From: Mycolicibacterium gilvum
GTDB taxonomy: Bacteria; Actinomycetota; Actinomycetes; Mycobacteriales; Mycobacteriaceae
NCBI RefSeq assembly: GCF_900454025.1
Contig: NZ_UGQM01000001.1
Coordinates: 2,046,001 to 2,110,000, forward strand
Direction: 5' to 3'
Length of the DNA: 64,000 nucleotides
This document shows positions 1-11,517 of this stretch, in pieces (the stretch's first letter is position 1; the number at the start of each line of letters is the position of its first letter). The notes under the pieces were generated by a model, which was not told the origin of the DNA, made no database searches, and saw nothing but the letters and a program-made list of their open reading frames with translations. A program made the position numbers and the translations under genes.

Positions 1-1
1 G

Positions 2-694
2 CTGGCCGCGCTGTCGTCTGTGCTCAACGGCGGCGGACTGGGTCACGTGCAGGACATCACCGAGGCGTTTTCCACCGCGTTCCGCGGCCGCGAACACGAT
101 CTGCGCAACCTGATCGGCCAGCTGGACACCTTCACCACGGATCTCGACGACCAGACACCAGAGATCATCGCCGCCACCGAAAGTCTCAACCAGCTGGCCG
201 CCAAGTTCGCCGCGCGCCAACCCGTCCTGGACCGGGCACTGCAGACCATCCCGGATGCGCTGGCCGAGTTGAACCGACAAAAGGACGACCTGATCAACGC
301 GGCCGACCAGTTCGCGAAGTTCAGCGCACTGACCGTCGACACCGTCAACCAGACCAAGGAGAACCTGGTTCTCCAGCTGCAGCAGATCGGCCCGGTGCTG
401 GAGAGCCTGGCCAACGCCGGGCCCAGCCTCACCCGGTCACTGAGCCTCATCCCGACCTTCCCGTTCCCGAACGAGACGATCGAGAAGTGGCAGCGCGGCG
501 ACTACGCGAACCTGACCGCGATCGTCGACCTCACGCTGAGCCGCATCGACGCCGGACTGTTCACCGGCACGCGCTGGGAGGGTGACCTCACCGAACTCGA
601 ATTGCAGTGGGGCAGAACGATCGGCCAGTTCCCCAGTCCGTATACGGCTGGCAATCCGCTTGTGGCACCATACCGTTGGGATCAGGGGCCCTGA
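2..694 (+). CDS. MceE-type lipoprotein of an mce lipid-import operon, C-terminal part
   Basis: The gene enters from the left edge in frame 2, so the signal peptide and the Mce/MlaD domain lie outside the window; about 230 residues remain. They are the helical C-terminal part typical of MceE proteins: the Mce-type VLNGGGLG segment near the left edge, a long amphipathic stretch rich in Gln, Asn and Leu, and an end motif with FPFPNETIEKWQRGDYANL, which recurs in Mce proteins. The stop overlaps the ATG of the next gene (TGATG), the usual mceE/mceF coupling. Mce subunits form a cell-envelope complex that imports lipids or sterols with YrbE permeases and the MceG ATPase. Which mce operon this is cannot be told from the fragment. 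Confidence 0.85.
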   Translation: MAALSSVLNGGGLGHVQDITEAFSTAFRGREHDLRNLIGQLDTFTTDLDDQTPEIIAATESLNQLAAKFAARQPVLDRALQTIPDALAELNRQKDDLINAADQFAKFSALTVDTVNQTKENLVLQLQQIGPVLESLANAGPSLTRSLSLIPTFPFPNETIEKWQRGDYANLTAIVDLTLSRIDAGLFTGTRWEGDLTELELQWGRTIGQFPSPYTAGNPLVAPYRWDQGP

Positions 695-2121
695 TGCATC
701 TGCACCGAAAGATCAAAATTCAGCTGGCGGTCTTTACCGTGATCGCGCTTTTTGCGGTTGCCGTCATGATCTTCCACTTCATGAAGCTGCCCGCCCAGCT
801 GTTCGGAGTCGGACGGTACACCGTGACCGTCGAGCTTCCCAAAGCCGGTGGTCTGTACAACACCGGCAACGTCACCTATCGCGGCACGGAGGTGGGACGT
901 GTGCAGTCGGTCCGTCTCACCAACGACGGAGTCGAGGCCGTTCTGTCGCTCAAGTCCGGCATCGACATTCCCTCCGATCTGCAGGCGCAGGTGCACAGCC
1001 AGTCGGCCATCGGCGAGCAGTACGTTGCGCTGTTGCCCAGGGACGGATCGTCGCGACCGCTGCGTGACGGTGACGTCATCACCATGGCGAATACGACCGT
1101 GCCACCCGACATCAACACGCTGCTCTCGGCGGCAAACACCGGACTTCAAGCCATCCCGGCGGACAGCCTGAAGACGCTGATCGACGAGTCCTACACCGCG
1201 GTGGGCGGACTCGGGCCCGAGCTGTCCCGTATTGTGCGCGGGTCCACCGATCTCTCGATCGCCGCGCGTGACAACCTGGATCCGCTTCTCGCGCTGATCG
1301 ATCAGGCGCAGCCGGTGCTCGACTCCCAAACCGGTACGGCGAACGAGATACAGACGTGGGCAACACATATCGCCGGGGCCACGGCCTCGCTCGAGGAGCG
1401 GGACGAGGCGGTCGCGGGCTTCATCGACAACGGAGGCCCGGCCGCCGACGAGGCCCGCCAGATCCTCGATCGCCTGCAGCCCACCTTGCCGATCCTGATG
1501 GCGAACCTGGTCAGTGTCGGCCAGGTCGCGCTGACCTACGCCGACAACATCGAACAACTGTTGGTGCTGCTGCCTCATGCCGTCGCCGCGGGCCATGCGG
1601 GCATCCTCGCGAACATGAACACCAAGCAGGCCTATCGAGGCCAGTACCTGAGCTTCAACCTCAACATCAACCTGCCGCCGCCGTGTACGACGGGGTTCCT
1701 GCCGGCCCAACAGCGCCGACCCCCCACCGAGGTGGACTATCCAGACCGCCCGCCCGGGGATCTGTACTGCCGGACACCGCAGGACGCGACGTTCAACGTG
1801 CGCGGGGTGCGCAACACCCCGTGCGCACAGAACCCCGCCAAACGTGCCCCGTCGGCCAGGCTGTGTGAAAGCGACGAACAGTTCGTACCGCTCAACGACG
1901 GCATGAACTGGAAGGGCGACCCGAATGCCACGCTGTCCGGGCAGCCGATCCCCGACCTCGGCCCCGCCGACCCACCGCCACCACCTGCTCCCGCGCCCGA
2001 TGTAGTCGAATATGACCCTGCCACAGGCAGCTTCGTCGGTCCCGACGGAAAGCGGTATCAACAGTCCAACCTCGCTCCAGGAGAGCAAACCTGGCAGACG
2101 ATGTTGCTGCCCCCGCAATGA
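694..2121 (+). CDS. MceF-type Mce/MlaD protein
   Basis: This 475-residue protein is the last subunit of the mce operon. The ATG at 694 overlaps the mceE stop and is followed directly by a short basic stretch (HLHRKIKIQ) and one membrane segment at about residues 9-28, the usual N-terminal anchor. I prefer it to an upstream in-frame ATG at 607, which would lie inside mceE. The MlaD-like domain follows (residues about 38-115, with YNTGNVTYRGTEVGRVQSV), then a helical region and a Pro-rich, probably disordered C-terminus (from about residue 415) containing a run of prolines. It is expected to be anchored in the inner membrane and to reach into the periplasm as part of a hexameric lipid-transfer tunnel. 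No Mce-associated gene follows it; the operon seems to end here. Confidence 0.88.
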   Translation: MHLHRKIKIQLAVFTVIALFAVAVMIFHFMKLPAQLFGVGRYTVTVELPKAGGLYNTGNVTYRGTEVGRVQSVRLTNDGVEAVLSLKSGIDIPSDLQAQVHSQSAIGEQYVALLPRDGSSRPLRDGDVITMANTTVPPDINTLLSAANTGLQAIPADSLKTLIDESYTAVGGLGPELSRIVRGSTDLSIAARDNLDPLLALIDQAQPVLDSQTGTANEIQTWATHIAGATASLEERDEAVAGFIDNGGPAADEARQILDRLQPTLPILMANLVSVGQVALTYADNIEQLLVLLPHAVAAGHAGILANMNTKQAYRGQYLSFNLNINLPPPCTTGFLPAQQRRPPTEVDYPDRPPGDLYCRTPQDATFNVRGVRNTPCAQNPAKRAPSARLCESDEQFVPLNDGMNWKGDPNATLSGQPIPDLGPADPPPPPAPAPDVVEYDPATGSFVGPDGKRYQQSNLAPGEQTWQTMLLPPQ

Positions 2122-2571
2122 GGACCGAACTCCGGCTCGGCTGGTGCGGTGGTCGTCGGCCGGATCGGCCATACTGAGACGGCTCGCACATGGCAGACGA
2201 AGTGGGAAAGCAGCCGAACGTGAAAGTTGTTGTAGAACTGAGATCTTGGGGCAGTCAATCTCAGACGTACCGTGCTGAATATCGCGGCATGACGAGCTGA
2301 CAGCAGGCAGGTACGTCTTCAGCTCAAGGCGCTTTCGATGTTGTGGCCGGCCTTGGTGCAGAATCGACTACTTCTCAAGACCAGGACTGGGACTCCCAAG
2401 TGGGCCGTCCGTGGCAACGTGTGCCCCTCCCACGAACCAACCCTGGCTGGGTCCGGCGATCCTCTACCGCCGCATCACGGTGCTGACGGGCGCACGCCGG
2501 TGAACGTCGGGTGACGCAGCGGAGAACATTGCCCCCGCCGCTGGCCGCCGTGCCTCGCCGGGGAGGAGACT
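2122..2571. other. 450-bp gap without a recognisable gene
   Basis: Between mceF and the DUF3349 gene there is no convincing coding region on either strand. A 19-codon reading frame begins at the ATGA overlapping the mceF stop, but it resembles nothing I know. The stretch around 2200-2420 looks less GC-rich than its surroundings, and reading frames break often. It may be decayed DNA at the boundary between the mce operon and the conserved adhC-hupB block. The last bases (GGGGAGGAG at about 2560-2568) are the ribosome binding site of the following gene. Confidence 0.5.
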
Positions 2572-2913
2572 GTGTCGGTGACCGTCACGTCGATGCTGCA
2601 CTCGATCCTGGACTGGCTGCGCGCCGGCTACCCCTCTGGCGTGCCCGGCCCGGACCGTGTCCCGCTGCTCGCGCTGCTGCGCGCGACCCCGCTGACCGAG
2701 GACCAGATCAAAGAGGTGATCGCCCACCTGACCGAGCCCGGAGCCGCGGCGACCGAGGACGGCGCCATCGACGCTGACGAAATCGCCGCGTTCATCAAGG
2801 ACGTCACCCAGCACGACGCCGGACCGGAGAACATCGCCCGGGTGGCGGCGAAACTGGCCGCGGCGGGGTGGCCGCTCACCGGGGTCGATCCCGGGGCGAC
2901 CACCGCCGATTAG
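2572..2913 (+). CDS. DUF3349 domain protein
   Basis: This small acidic protein of 113 residues has the conserved actinobacterial DUF3349 pattern near its N-terminus (ILDWLRAGYPSGVPGPDR, then PLLALL) and a C-terminal helix pair ending KLAAAGWPL. The function of the family is not known. No signal peptide or membrane segment is visible, so it is probably cytoplasmic. The GTG start at 2572 is chosen because GGGGAGGAG ends about four bases upstream. It converges on adhC with only three bases between the stops. Confidence 0.85.
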   Translation: MSVTVTSMLHSILDWLRAGYPSGVPGPDRVPLLALLRATPLTEDQIKEVIAHLTEPGAAATEDGAIDADEIAAFIKDVTQHDAGPENIARVAAKLAAAGWPLTGVDPGATTAD

Positions 2914-2916
2914 CGG

Positions 2917-3963
2917 TCAGCGCAGCGATGCGGTGTCGATCACGAAGCGGTACCGCACGTCGCTGGCCAGCATCCGCTCGTAGGCCTCGTTGATGTAGTC
3001 GGGGGCGACAACCTCGATCTCGGGCGTCACATCGTGCTCGGCGCAGAAATCGAGCATCTCCTGGGTCTCGGCGATGCCACCGATCAGAGACCCGGCGATG
3101 CTGCGCCGTCCGAAGATCAGCGCGCCGGCCGGCACCTCCATCGGATGTTCGGGCATCCCGAGTTCGACGAGCGTGCCGTCGAGCTTGAGAAGCTTCAGGT
3201 AGTCGGCCAGATCGAGGTTGGCCGACACGGTGTTGATGATCAGGTCGAAGGTCCCCTTGAGATCCTTGAAGGTGTCGCGATCGCTGGTCGCCCGGTAGTC
3301 GGTCGCGCCGAGGCGGAGTCCGTCCTCCATCTTCTTCAGCGACTGGCTCAGGACGGTGACCTCCGCGCCCATGGCCACCGCGATCTTCACCGCGAGGTGT
3401 CCCAGACCTCCGAGGCCGATCACCGCGATCTTCTTGCCGGGCCCGGCGTTCCAGTGATGCAGCGGCGAGTAGGTGGTGATGCCGGCGCACAGCAGCGGAG
3501 CGGCCTTGTCCAGAGAGATGGAGTCCGGGATGCGCAGCACATAGTTCTCGTCGACGACGATCGCGCCGCTGTACCCACCCTGCGTGGGCTCCCCGTCCCG
3601 TCCGACACCGTTGTAGGTGCCGACCATGCCACCGCCGGTGCAGTACTGCTGTTCTCCGGCACGGCACTCCTCGCACTCACGGCAGGAATCGACAAAGCAG
3701 CCGACGCCCACCCGGTCGCCGACCTTGTACCTGGTCACCTCGGGACCGACCTCGGTGACGATGCCCGCGATCTCGTGCCCGGGAACCACCGGATAAGCCG
3801 GCTGCCCCCACTCGGCGCGCACCGTATGGACGTCGGAGTGACAGATGCCCGCGAAGTGGATGTCGAAGGCGACGTCGTGCGGTCCGACCTCGCGGCGGGT
3901 GATCGTGGTCTTGGTCAGTGGTTCGGTGGCCGACGTGGCCGCGTAGGCCGAAACAGTGCTCAT
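2917..3963 (-). CDS. adhC: zinc-dependent alcohol dehydrogenase AdhC
   Basis: This 348-residue medium-chain dehydrogenase reduces aldehydes or oxidises alcohols, probably with NADP(H) as in the cinnamyl-alcohol group. Catalytic zinc ligands are visible at Cys41, His63 and Glu64 (GICHSD, PGHE). The four structural zinc cysteines are Cys94, Cys97, Cys100 and Cys108. The nucleotide-binding loop is [11 protein letters not shown] in the middle of the protein. Start and length match M. tuberculosis AdhC (Rv3045), and the neighbour upstream is fecB as in that species. There is no operon partner: fecB lies 133 bases upstream on the same strand. The physiological substrate is not known. Confidence 0.93.
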   Translation of the reverse strand: MSTVSAYAATSATEPLTKTTITRREVGPHDVAFDIHFAGICHSDVHTVRAEWGQPAYPVVPGHEIAGIVTEVGPEVTRYKVGDRVGVGCFVDSCRECEECRAGEQQYCTGGGMVGTYNGVGRDGEPTQGGYSGAIVVDENYVLRIPDSISLDKAAPLLCAGITTYSPLHHWNAGPGKKIAVIGLGGLGHLAVKIAVAMGAEVTVLSQSLKKMEDGLRLGATDYRATSDRDTFKDLKGTFDLIINTVSANLDLADYLKLLKLDGTLVELGMPEHPMEVPAGALIFGRRSIAGSLIGGIAETQEMLDFCAEHDVTPEIEVVAPDYINEAYERMLASDVRYRFVIDTASLR

Positions 3964-4096
3964 CTTTTACCTCGTCTTCGCTTGATGGTCTATCGACAAC
4001 TCGGCGCCCACGGCGACGGTGGGACACCACAAGGCCGCCTCATCGCGGCTCGTGTTCCGTTCAACGCTCAGTCGAACCGGTTAATCCCCGGTCCGC

Positions 4097-5248
4097 TCAA
4101 TTGATGGGGGAGTTGACCCACCGGAGGTCGGCGAGTATTCCGCGCGCGGCGACGATGCCGTTCGGGCCCTGATCTCCCTGCCAGACCTCATTGTTGACGG
4201 CGAACACCCGGTCGTCGCGGGTCGCGGACAGTCGCCTCCAGGCGTCGCTCTCCAGCACCTTCGGAGCGCGGTCGCGGGCCTGCGCCGTGGCGAAGGACAC
4301 ATAGATGAGGTCCCCGTCGGCGAGCGAGAGATCCGGGGAGTCACCCAGATCCTCGTCCGTGATGCCGACCTCGATATAGGGCTTGTCGGTGAACCGCTGG
4401 GTGGCGGGACGATCCACGCCGACGTCGGCGAGCACACTGCCGGCGAAACTGTCGACGCCGAACACCCTCATCGTCGTTTCGGTGAACTGCACGACCGACG
4501 CCTGGAAGTGTGTCGCGTCGTTGTCGGTGCCCGTCCGGTCGGCCGCCCGGTCGAAGTCCTCGATGAGCGCGTCGGCGGCCGCTGCCCGTCCGGTCGCGGC
4601 GCCGACCGTGCGCAGATTGTCCTTCCACGCGGCACCCGCCGGGCCTTCGAACACCGTCGGCGCGATCTCCGACAGTTCCGGATGCTCTTCGGGGGTCAGC
4701 GCCACCGAGCCGAGGATCAGATCGGGTTCCGCACCGCGTATCGCCTCCAGATCGGGGTCGGACCGGGTACCGGCACCGGGCAGATCGTGGATGAGCTGAC
4801 CGAGGTAGGAGGGTTGGACGTCGGAGCCGTCGGGCAGTGCCGCGGCGACGATGCGCGATTGAAGACCCAAGGCGCAGAGCGCGTCGAGCTGGTCGCCGGA
4901 CAGGACCACGATGCGCTGCGGGTCCGCGCGCACCGTCGTCACCTCCGGAATCGGCGGCGTCACGCCGTGGGCATCCGCGTTGCGCACCTCGCGGTCCGGG
5001 GGACCGTCGTCGAGGCGCGCAGGTTCGGGTGCACACGACTCATCGGGTCGGCGGTCGTTGCCCAGCACTCCGGCACCGGCGATGCGGGTGACGGTGGTCT
5101 CGACCGGGCTCCTCGCACCTTCCGGTGCGCCGTCGCCACCGGAGGCACCGCACCCGGCGGCCGCGAACACGACCACGGCGGTGCCCACCGCGGCCAGCCC
5201 GGTCGACCGGGCCACCCGGCGGCCGGCCTGCGCTCCCGTGAACAGCAC
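4097..5248 (-). CDS. fecB: FecB-like iron-siderophore-binding lipoprotein
   Basis: This is a periplasmic binding protein of the FecB/BtuF fold, anchored by lipid on the outer face of the inner membrane. The N-terminus has basic residues, a hydrophobic segment and a lipobox ending AAAGC, then a Ser/Gly-rich linker. The body carries IVVLSGDQLDALCALGL and a motif around GAGTRSDPDLEAI. The C-terminus GILADLRWVNSPIN resembles Rv3044. The GTG at 5248 leaves a normal lipoprotein signal; a second GTG at 5215 is also possible. A longer frame to 5314 would put charged residues before the signal and is less likely. In M. tuberculosis FecB has been linked to iron-carboxymycobactin and haem handling. No permease or ATPase gene is adjacent. 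Confidence 0.9.
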   Translation of the reverse strand: MLFTGAQAGRRVARSTGLAAVGTAVVVFAAAGCGASGGDGAPEGARSPVETTVTRIAGAGVLGNDRRPDESCAPEPARLDDGPPDREVRNADAHGVTPPIPEVTTVRADPQRIVVLSGDQLDALCALGLQSRIVAAALPDGSDVQPSYLGQLIHDLPGAGTRSDPDLEAIRGAEPDLILGSVALTPEEHPELSEIAPTVFEGPAGAAWKDNLRTVGAATGRAAAADALIEDFDRAADRTGTDNDATHFQASVVQFTETTMRVFGVDSFAGSVLADVGVDRPATQRFTDKPYIEVGITDEDLGDSPDLSLADGDLIYVSFATAQARDRAPKVLESDAWRRLSATRDDRVFAVNNEVWQGDQGPNGIVAARGILADLRWVNSPIN

Positions 5249-5374
5249 GCGCAGACCGTAACATTCACCGGCGTCGCGGCAGGTCAGGGTGCGTCGCGCG
5301 GCGTGACCGGCCATGATGGGCGGGGAAATACGACCGTTTGTAGGACCTCCCCGATCCCGGACGCGTAGGGGGGT

Positions 5375-5380
5375 TAGGAT
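5375..5380 (+). promoter_or_regulatory. possible -10 element of ctaD
   Basis: TAGGAT lies in the divergent fecB/ctaD gap, about 75 bases before the ctaD start. It fits the mycobacterial TANNNT -10 pattern, but I see no good -35 element. The rest of the 207-bp gap shows no other clear structure. Confidence 0.35.
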
Positions 5381-5386
5381 TCATAA

Positions 5387-7198
<1,812 letters not shown>

Positions 7199-7228
7199 CC
7201 GGTGGACGCACGCGACACTCGGGGGTGA

Positions 7229-8470
<1,242 letters not shown>

Positions 8471-8475
8471 CCCGC

Positions 8476-8524
8476 GATTCGGGTGTAGTTCGTCATGCTG
8501 ACATTGACGTAATACACCGAAATC
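8476..8524. repeat. interspersed palindrome, copy 1 (imperfect)
   Basis: Two 20-base arms (8476-8495 and 8505-8524) flank a 9-base loop, with four mismatches between the arms. The outer part GGTGTA.../...TACACC and the arm and loop lengths match two other copies at 51322-51370 and 52015-52067. It lies between the convergent stops of serB and the MocR-type regulator, so it can act as a bidirectional terminator. It lacks a T-tract. Confidence 0.8.
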
Positions 8525-8534
8525 GCCGGGGAAG

Positions 8535-9977
8535 TCAGACCACGACCGTGGCCGGCTCCGGTGCCGTGAGCCCGGTGACGCTGCGCCAAGCGCGGGCGAG
8601 CAGCTCGATCGCCTCGACGAGTTGAGCGTCGGGCAGCGTGTACGGCACCCGGATGAACCGCTCCAGCGTGCCGTCCACCCCGAACCGCGGGCCCGGGGGG
8701 ATCTCCAGCCCCATCCGCGACGCGGCGGCCGACAGTGCCGAGCTCATGGGCGCGGGCAGCCGCACCCAGACCGACATTCCGCCCTTGCCGGGGACCGGCT
8801 GCCATTCAGGAAGGTGCTCGGCGAGCAGCCTGAGAAGCAGCGCCCGACGAGACCGAAGAATGTCCCGGCGCTCCGGAAGCACTTCCTCATCGGCGGCCAA
8901 CAGCCTTGCGGCAGCGAGCTGTTCGACGATGGGTGTACCCATGTCGATCGCGGGCCGCAGCGTCGCGATGGTCGCGAGCGTGCTCCGCTCGGCCCGGATC
9001 CAGCCGATCCGCAGGCCGCCCCAGAAGGACTTCGACATCGACCCGACGGTCATCACCAGATCCGGACGCGATGTCACCTCGGTGGCCAGCGGTGGTGGCA
9101 CCTGTTCGTCGAGCCACATGTCGGTGATGGTCTCGTCGATGATGGTCCGGGTCTTCGTCTCGCTGATGATCCGGGCCAGCCGGGCGCGGTCGCCGACCGG
9201 CATCGTCATGCCGGTGGGGTTCTGATTGTCCGGGATCAGGTAGGCCAGTTCGGGGGCCAGTTGGCGGATGGCCGTCTCGACGGCGTCGAGTTCCCAGCCG
9301 TCGGGCGCCATCGCGACGGGCACGGGTCGCAGACCCCGGGAGGCCATCGCGGCCAGCGCGCCGTGATAGGTCGGCTGTTCGACGAGGACCCTGTCGTCGG
9401 GCTGGGTGTAGGTCGCCAGGATCAGGCTGATCGCGTGCAATGCGCCCGTGGTCACCATGATCTCATCGACATCCGTGGGAAGTCCGCGCGCACAGTATCT
9501 TTCGGCGATCGCCGCCCTGAGCGGGGGCACCCCGGTGAGTTCGATCCCGATCTCCTGCAGATACGGCGCGACCATGTCGGCGGCTTCGGTGAAGGCACGA
9601 GCGGTCACCGAGGCCGGCGCGGCGAGGGTGGCGGCGGCGAGATTGGCCGAGGCGGTCACGGGCCGCAGCGCCGGCGCTGGCGTCAACGGGAGCGCGGTGG
9701 TGCTGCGGGCGCCTCTGCGGGCGTTGAGGTACCCGTCCTCGCGCAACTGGGTGTAGGCGGCGGTGACCGTGGTGCGGGACACCCGCAGAGCCTCGGAGAG
9801 CGCGCGCTCGCTGGGAATGCGGGCGCCCACCGGTAATCGGCCGTCGACGATCAACAGACGGATCGCGTCAGCCAGACCGTGATAGGCAGGCCCGCTACGA
9901 CTGGAGGTTCGCCAGTTGCCGAGCTCGCGGGCCAAGAGGTCCACATCGAGCGATCTGGTAGCCAGTGCTTCAGTCAT
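8535..9977 (-). CDS. MocR-type GntR/aminotransferase transcription regulator
   Basis: This 480-residue protein fuses an N-terminal winged-helix GntR domain (about residues 25-100, with RIPSERALSEALRVSRTTV) to a class I aminotransferase-like domain (about residues 130-460). The PLP-lysine motif SMSKSFWGG and the Asn-Pro motif DNQNPTG are present, so it probably binds pyridoxal phosphate. The ATG at 9977 begins shortly before the DNA-binding domain; a frame extending to 10049 would cover the promoter. It is divergent from a small ORF and a YczE-like membrane gene. MocR proteins often regulate a divergent membrane protein of this type. An inverted repeat lies just upstream. The gene is not part of the M. 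tuberculosis order here. Confidence 0.9.
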   Translation of the reverse strand: MTEALATRSLDVDLLARELGNWRTSSRSGPAYHGLADAIRLLIVDGRLPVGARIPSERALSEALRVSRTTVTAAYTQLREDGYLNARRGARSTTALPLTPAPALRPVTASANLAAATLAAPASVTARAFTEAADMVAPYLQEIGIELTGVPPLRAAIAERYCARGLPTDVDEIMVTTGALHAISLILATYTQPDDRVLVEQPTYHGALAAMASRGLRPVPVAMAPDGWELDAVETAIRQLAPELAYLIPDNQNPTGMTMPVGDRARLARIISETKTRTIIDETITDMWLDEQVPPPLATEVTSRPDLVMTVGSMSKSFWGGLRIGWIRAERSTLATIATLRPAIDMGTPIVEQLAAARLLAADEEVLPERRDILRSRRALLLRLLAEHLPEWQPVPGKGGMSVWVRLPAPMSSALSAAASRMGLEIPPGPRFGVDGTLERFIRVPYTLPDAQLVEAIELLARAWRSVTGLTAPEPATVVV

Positions 9978-9980
9978 TGA

Positions 9981-10002
9981 AGCCAGTATCGCCAGACTGG
10001 CT
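9981..10002. promoter_or_regulatory. candidate MocR operator
   Basis: AGCCAGT and ACTGGCT form a perfect 7-base inverted repeat with 8 bases between, four bases upstream of the regulator's start. Further AGCCA motifs occur near 9961 and 10014. MocR regulators usually bind repeats in the divergent promoter, so autoregulation and control of the small ORF/yczE operon are likely. This is inference from position. Confidence 0.55.
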
Positions 10003-10040
10003 ATTGAAAGGCAAGCCACTTCGCCCAGAAGATAGCCAAC

Positions 10041-10193
10041 ATGACCCACTGGATATCTCGCTTGGGCCAGCGGCTGGCCGATCTGTACTACTCACCGTCC
10101 TTGGGCGGCATGCTCGACGAGCGCGACGCCGACGCCCGCCGTGTGCGCAGCGAACTGGACGCCATCCGGATGCACTTTCCGGACCACGCGTGA
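10041..10193 (+). CDS. 50-residue small protein upstream of yczE-like gene
   Basis: This short frame starts with ATG at 10041 and ends TGA at 10193. Its stop overlaps the GTG of the next gene (GTGA), which implies translational coupling. The peptide is charged and helical, with MTHWISRLGQ at the start, then LADLYYSPSLGGML and a long Asp/Arg-rich tail. It has no membrane segment or signal peptide. I do not recognise the family. Codon use looks like the neighbours (third positions mainly G or C), which favours a real gene. It could be a small partner of the membrane protein or a leader peptide. Confidence 0.6.
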   Translation: MTHWISRLGQRLADLYYSPSLGGMLDERDADARRVRSELDAIRMHFPDHA

Positions 10194-10876
10194 GACTGCG
10201 TCGCGGCGCGATCCGCGGCGCAGCTCTGCTGATCGGTTTGTGCGGATACGGCCTGTCGATGGCGATGATGGTCCGTGCCGGGCTCGGCCTCGACCCCTGG
10301 GATGTCTTCCACCAGGGGCTGGCTCTGCGGACCGGCATGACCATCGGCACCGCCTCCGCGCTCGTCGGCTTCGCGGTGCTGGTGGCCTGGATCCCGCTGC
10401 GCAACCGGCCGGGCATCGGCACCGTCGCCAACGTGATCGTCATCGCCGTCGCGGTCGACGTCGCTCTGTGGCTGATGCCGGCGCCGACGTCGCTGCCGGT
10501 CCGTGTCGCCATGATGGTGGCTGCCGTGGTGCTCAACGCCGTGAGCACGGTGCTCTACATCGGCGCCGGGCTGGGGCCCGGGCCCCGCGACGGCCTGATG
10601 ACGGGGTTGGTGGTGCGCACCGGCAGATCAGTTCGCTTGGTGCGCAGCGTAATTGAGGTGTCGGTACTGACCGTGGGCTGGTTGCTCGGTGGCACGGTCG
10701 GCGTGGGCACCGTGCTGTATGCGTTCGGGATCGGACCCCTCGTGCAGCTGTTCGTGCAGTGGACTCCGGACCGGGTGCTGGCGGTCAGCGGATGGGCCGG
10801 GGTGGATTCGTCGCAGCGCGACGTCGAAGATGACCGGAATGGACAACCCGCCGGGATCGGAGTCGCTGGCGGCTGA
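10190..10876 (+). CDS. YczE/YitT-like integral membrane protein
   Basis: This 228-residue protein has about five hydrophobic segments beginning near residue 8 (GAALLIGLCGYGLSMAMM). The sequence GLGLDPWDVFHQGLALRTGM and the later GAGLGPGPRDGLMTGL are the paired half-repeats seen in YczE/YyaS membrane proteins. The GTG at 10190 overlaps the stop of the small ORF; upstream in-frame sequence reads against the regulator's promoter and is unlikely to be coding. YczE proteins are often found next to a MocR-type regulator, as here. The transported compound, if any, is unknown. The 3' end overlaps the kinase gene by about 47 bases. Confidence 0.85.
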   Translation: MRLRRGAIRGAALLIGLCGYGLSMAMMVRAGLGLDPWDVFHQGLALRTGMTIGTASALVGFAVLVAWIPLRNRPGIGTVANVIVIAVAVDVALWLMPAPTSLPVRVAMMVAAVVLNAVSTVLYIGAGLGPGPRDGLMTGLVVRTGRSVRLVRSVIEVSVLTVGWLLGGTVGVGTVLYAFGIGPLVQLFVQWTPDRVLAVSGWAGVDSSQRDVEDDRNGQPAGIGVAGG

Positions 10877-11513
10877 GGCGGTCGCGCTGGGCGACGGGCC
10901 GCACCGTGCCGTCCTCGGGATCGCCGGCAGCCCGGGTGCGGGCAAGTCGACACTGGTCGAGCTGCTGGCGGCCCGCATCCGACAGATGCGGGGGCCCGGG
11001 TGGGTCGCGCACGTTCCGATGGACGGATTCCACCTCGCCGATGCGCAGCTCCGCCGCCTCGGACTGCTCGACCGAAAAGGGGCGCCGGAGACATTCGATG
11101 CCGCGGGCTATGCCCACGCGCTGAACCGCATCCGAACCGATGTCGACTCCGACGTGTACGTCCCCGGGTTCGACCGAGACCTTGAGCAGCCATTGGCAGC
11201 GGCGCTGGTGGTGCCGGCCTCGGCGCGACTCGTCCTCACCGAGGGCAACTACCTGCTGCTGGACCAGCCGGCGTGGCGCCGGGTGCGTCGCACGCTCGAC
11301 CAGACGTGGTTCGTGAGCGCCGATGACAGCCTTCGCGTCGAACGGCTGATCGCCCGCCACGTCGAGTTCGGCAAGACAGCCGCCGCCGCGAGGGCCTGGG
11401 TCGGCACGGTCGACGAGGCCAATGCCGCACTCGTCACCTCGACGGCGGCGGCGGCCGACCGCATCGTCGTCAACGGCACGCGGGGCTGGTCCATCGGAGC
11501 CTGTCTACGATGA
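10830..11513 (+). CDS. P-loop nucleoside/pantothenate kinase-like protein
   Basis: This 227-residue protein belongs to the uridine kinase/pantothenate kinase-like P-loop group. Walker A is GSPGAGKST near residue 34. The pattern HVPMDGFHLAD resembles the substrate-binding DGFH motif of this group, and LTEGNYLLLD follows later. The start is the ATG at 10830; a second in-frame ATG at 10839 is possible, and neither has a strong ribosome binding site. It overlaps the YczE-like gene and ends four bases before the ABC ATPase gene, so it is probably co-transcribed with both. The substrate cannot be named from sequence; nucleosides, sugars or pantothenate-like compounds are options. Confidence 0.82.
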   Translation: MTGMDNPPGSESLAAEAVALGDGPHRAVLGIAGSPGAGKSTLVELLAARIRQMRGPGWVAHVPMDGFHLADAQLRRLGLLDRKGAPETFDAAGYAHALNRIRTDVDSDVYVPGFDRDLEQPLAAALVVPASARLVLTEGNYLLLDQPAWRRVRRTLDQTWFVSADDSLRVERLIARHVEFGKTAAAARAWVGTVDEANAALVTSTAAAADRIVVNGTRGWSIGACLR

Positions 11514-11517
11514 GCGG

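Noticed and set aside
682..2172. 496-codon open frame opposite mceF
   Set aside because: It is antisense to mceF and has no recognisable motif or start context.
2464..2814. 116-codon minus frame overlapping the DUF3349 gene
   Set aside because: It is the antisense of a gene with a good ribosome binding site, and there is no protein resemblance.
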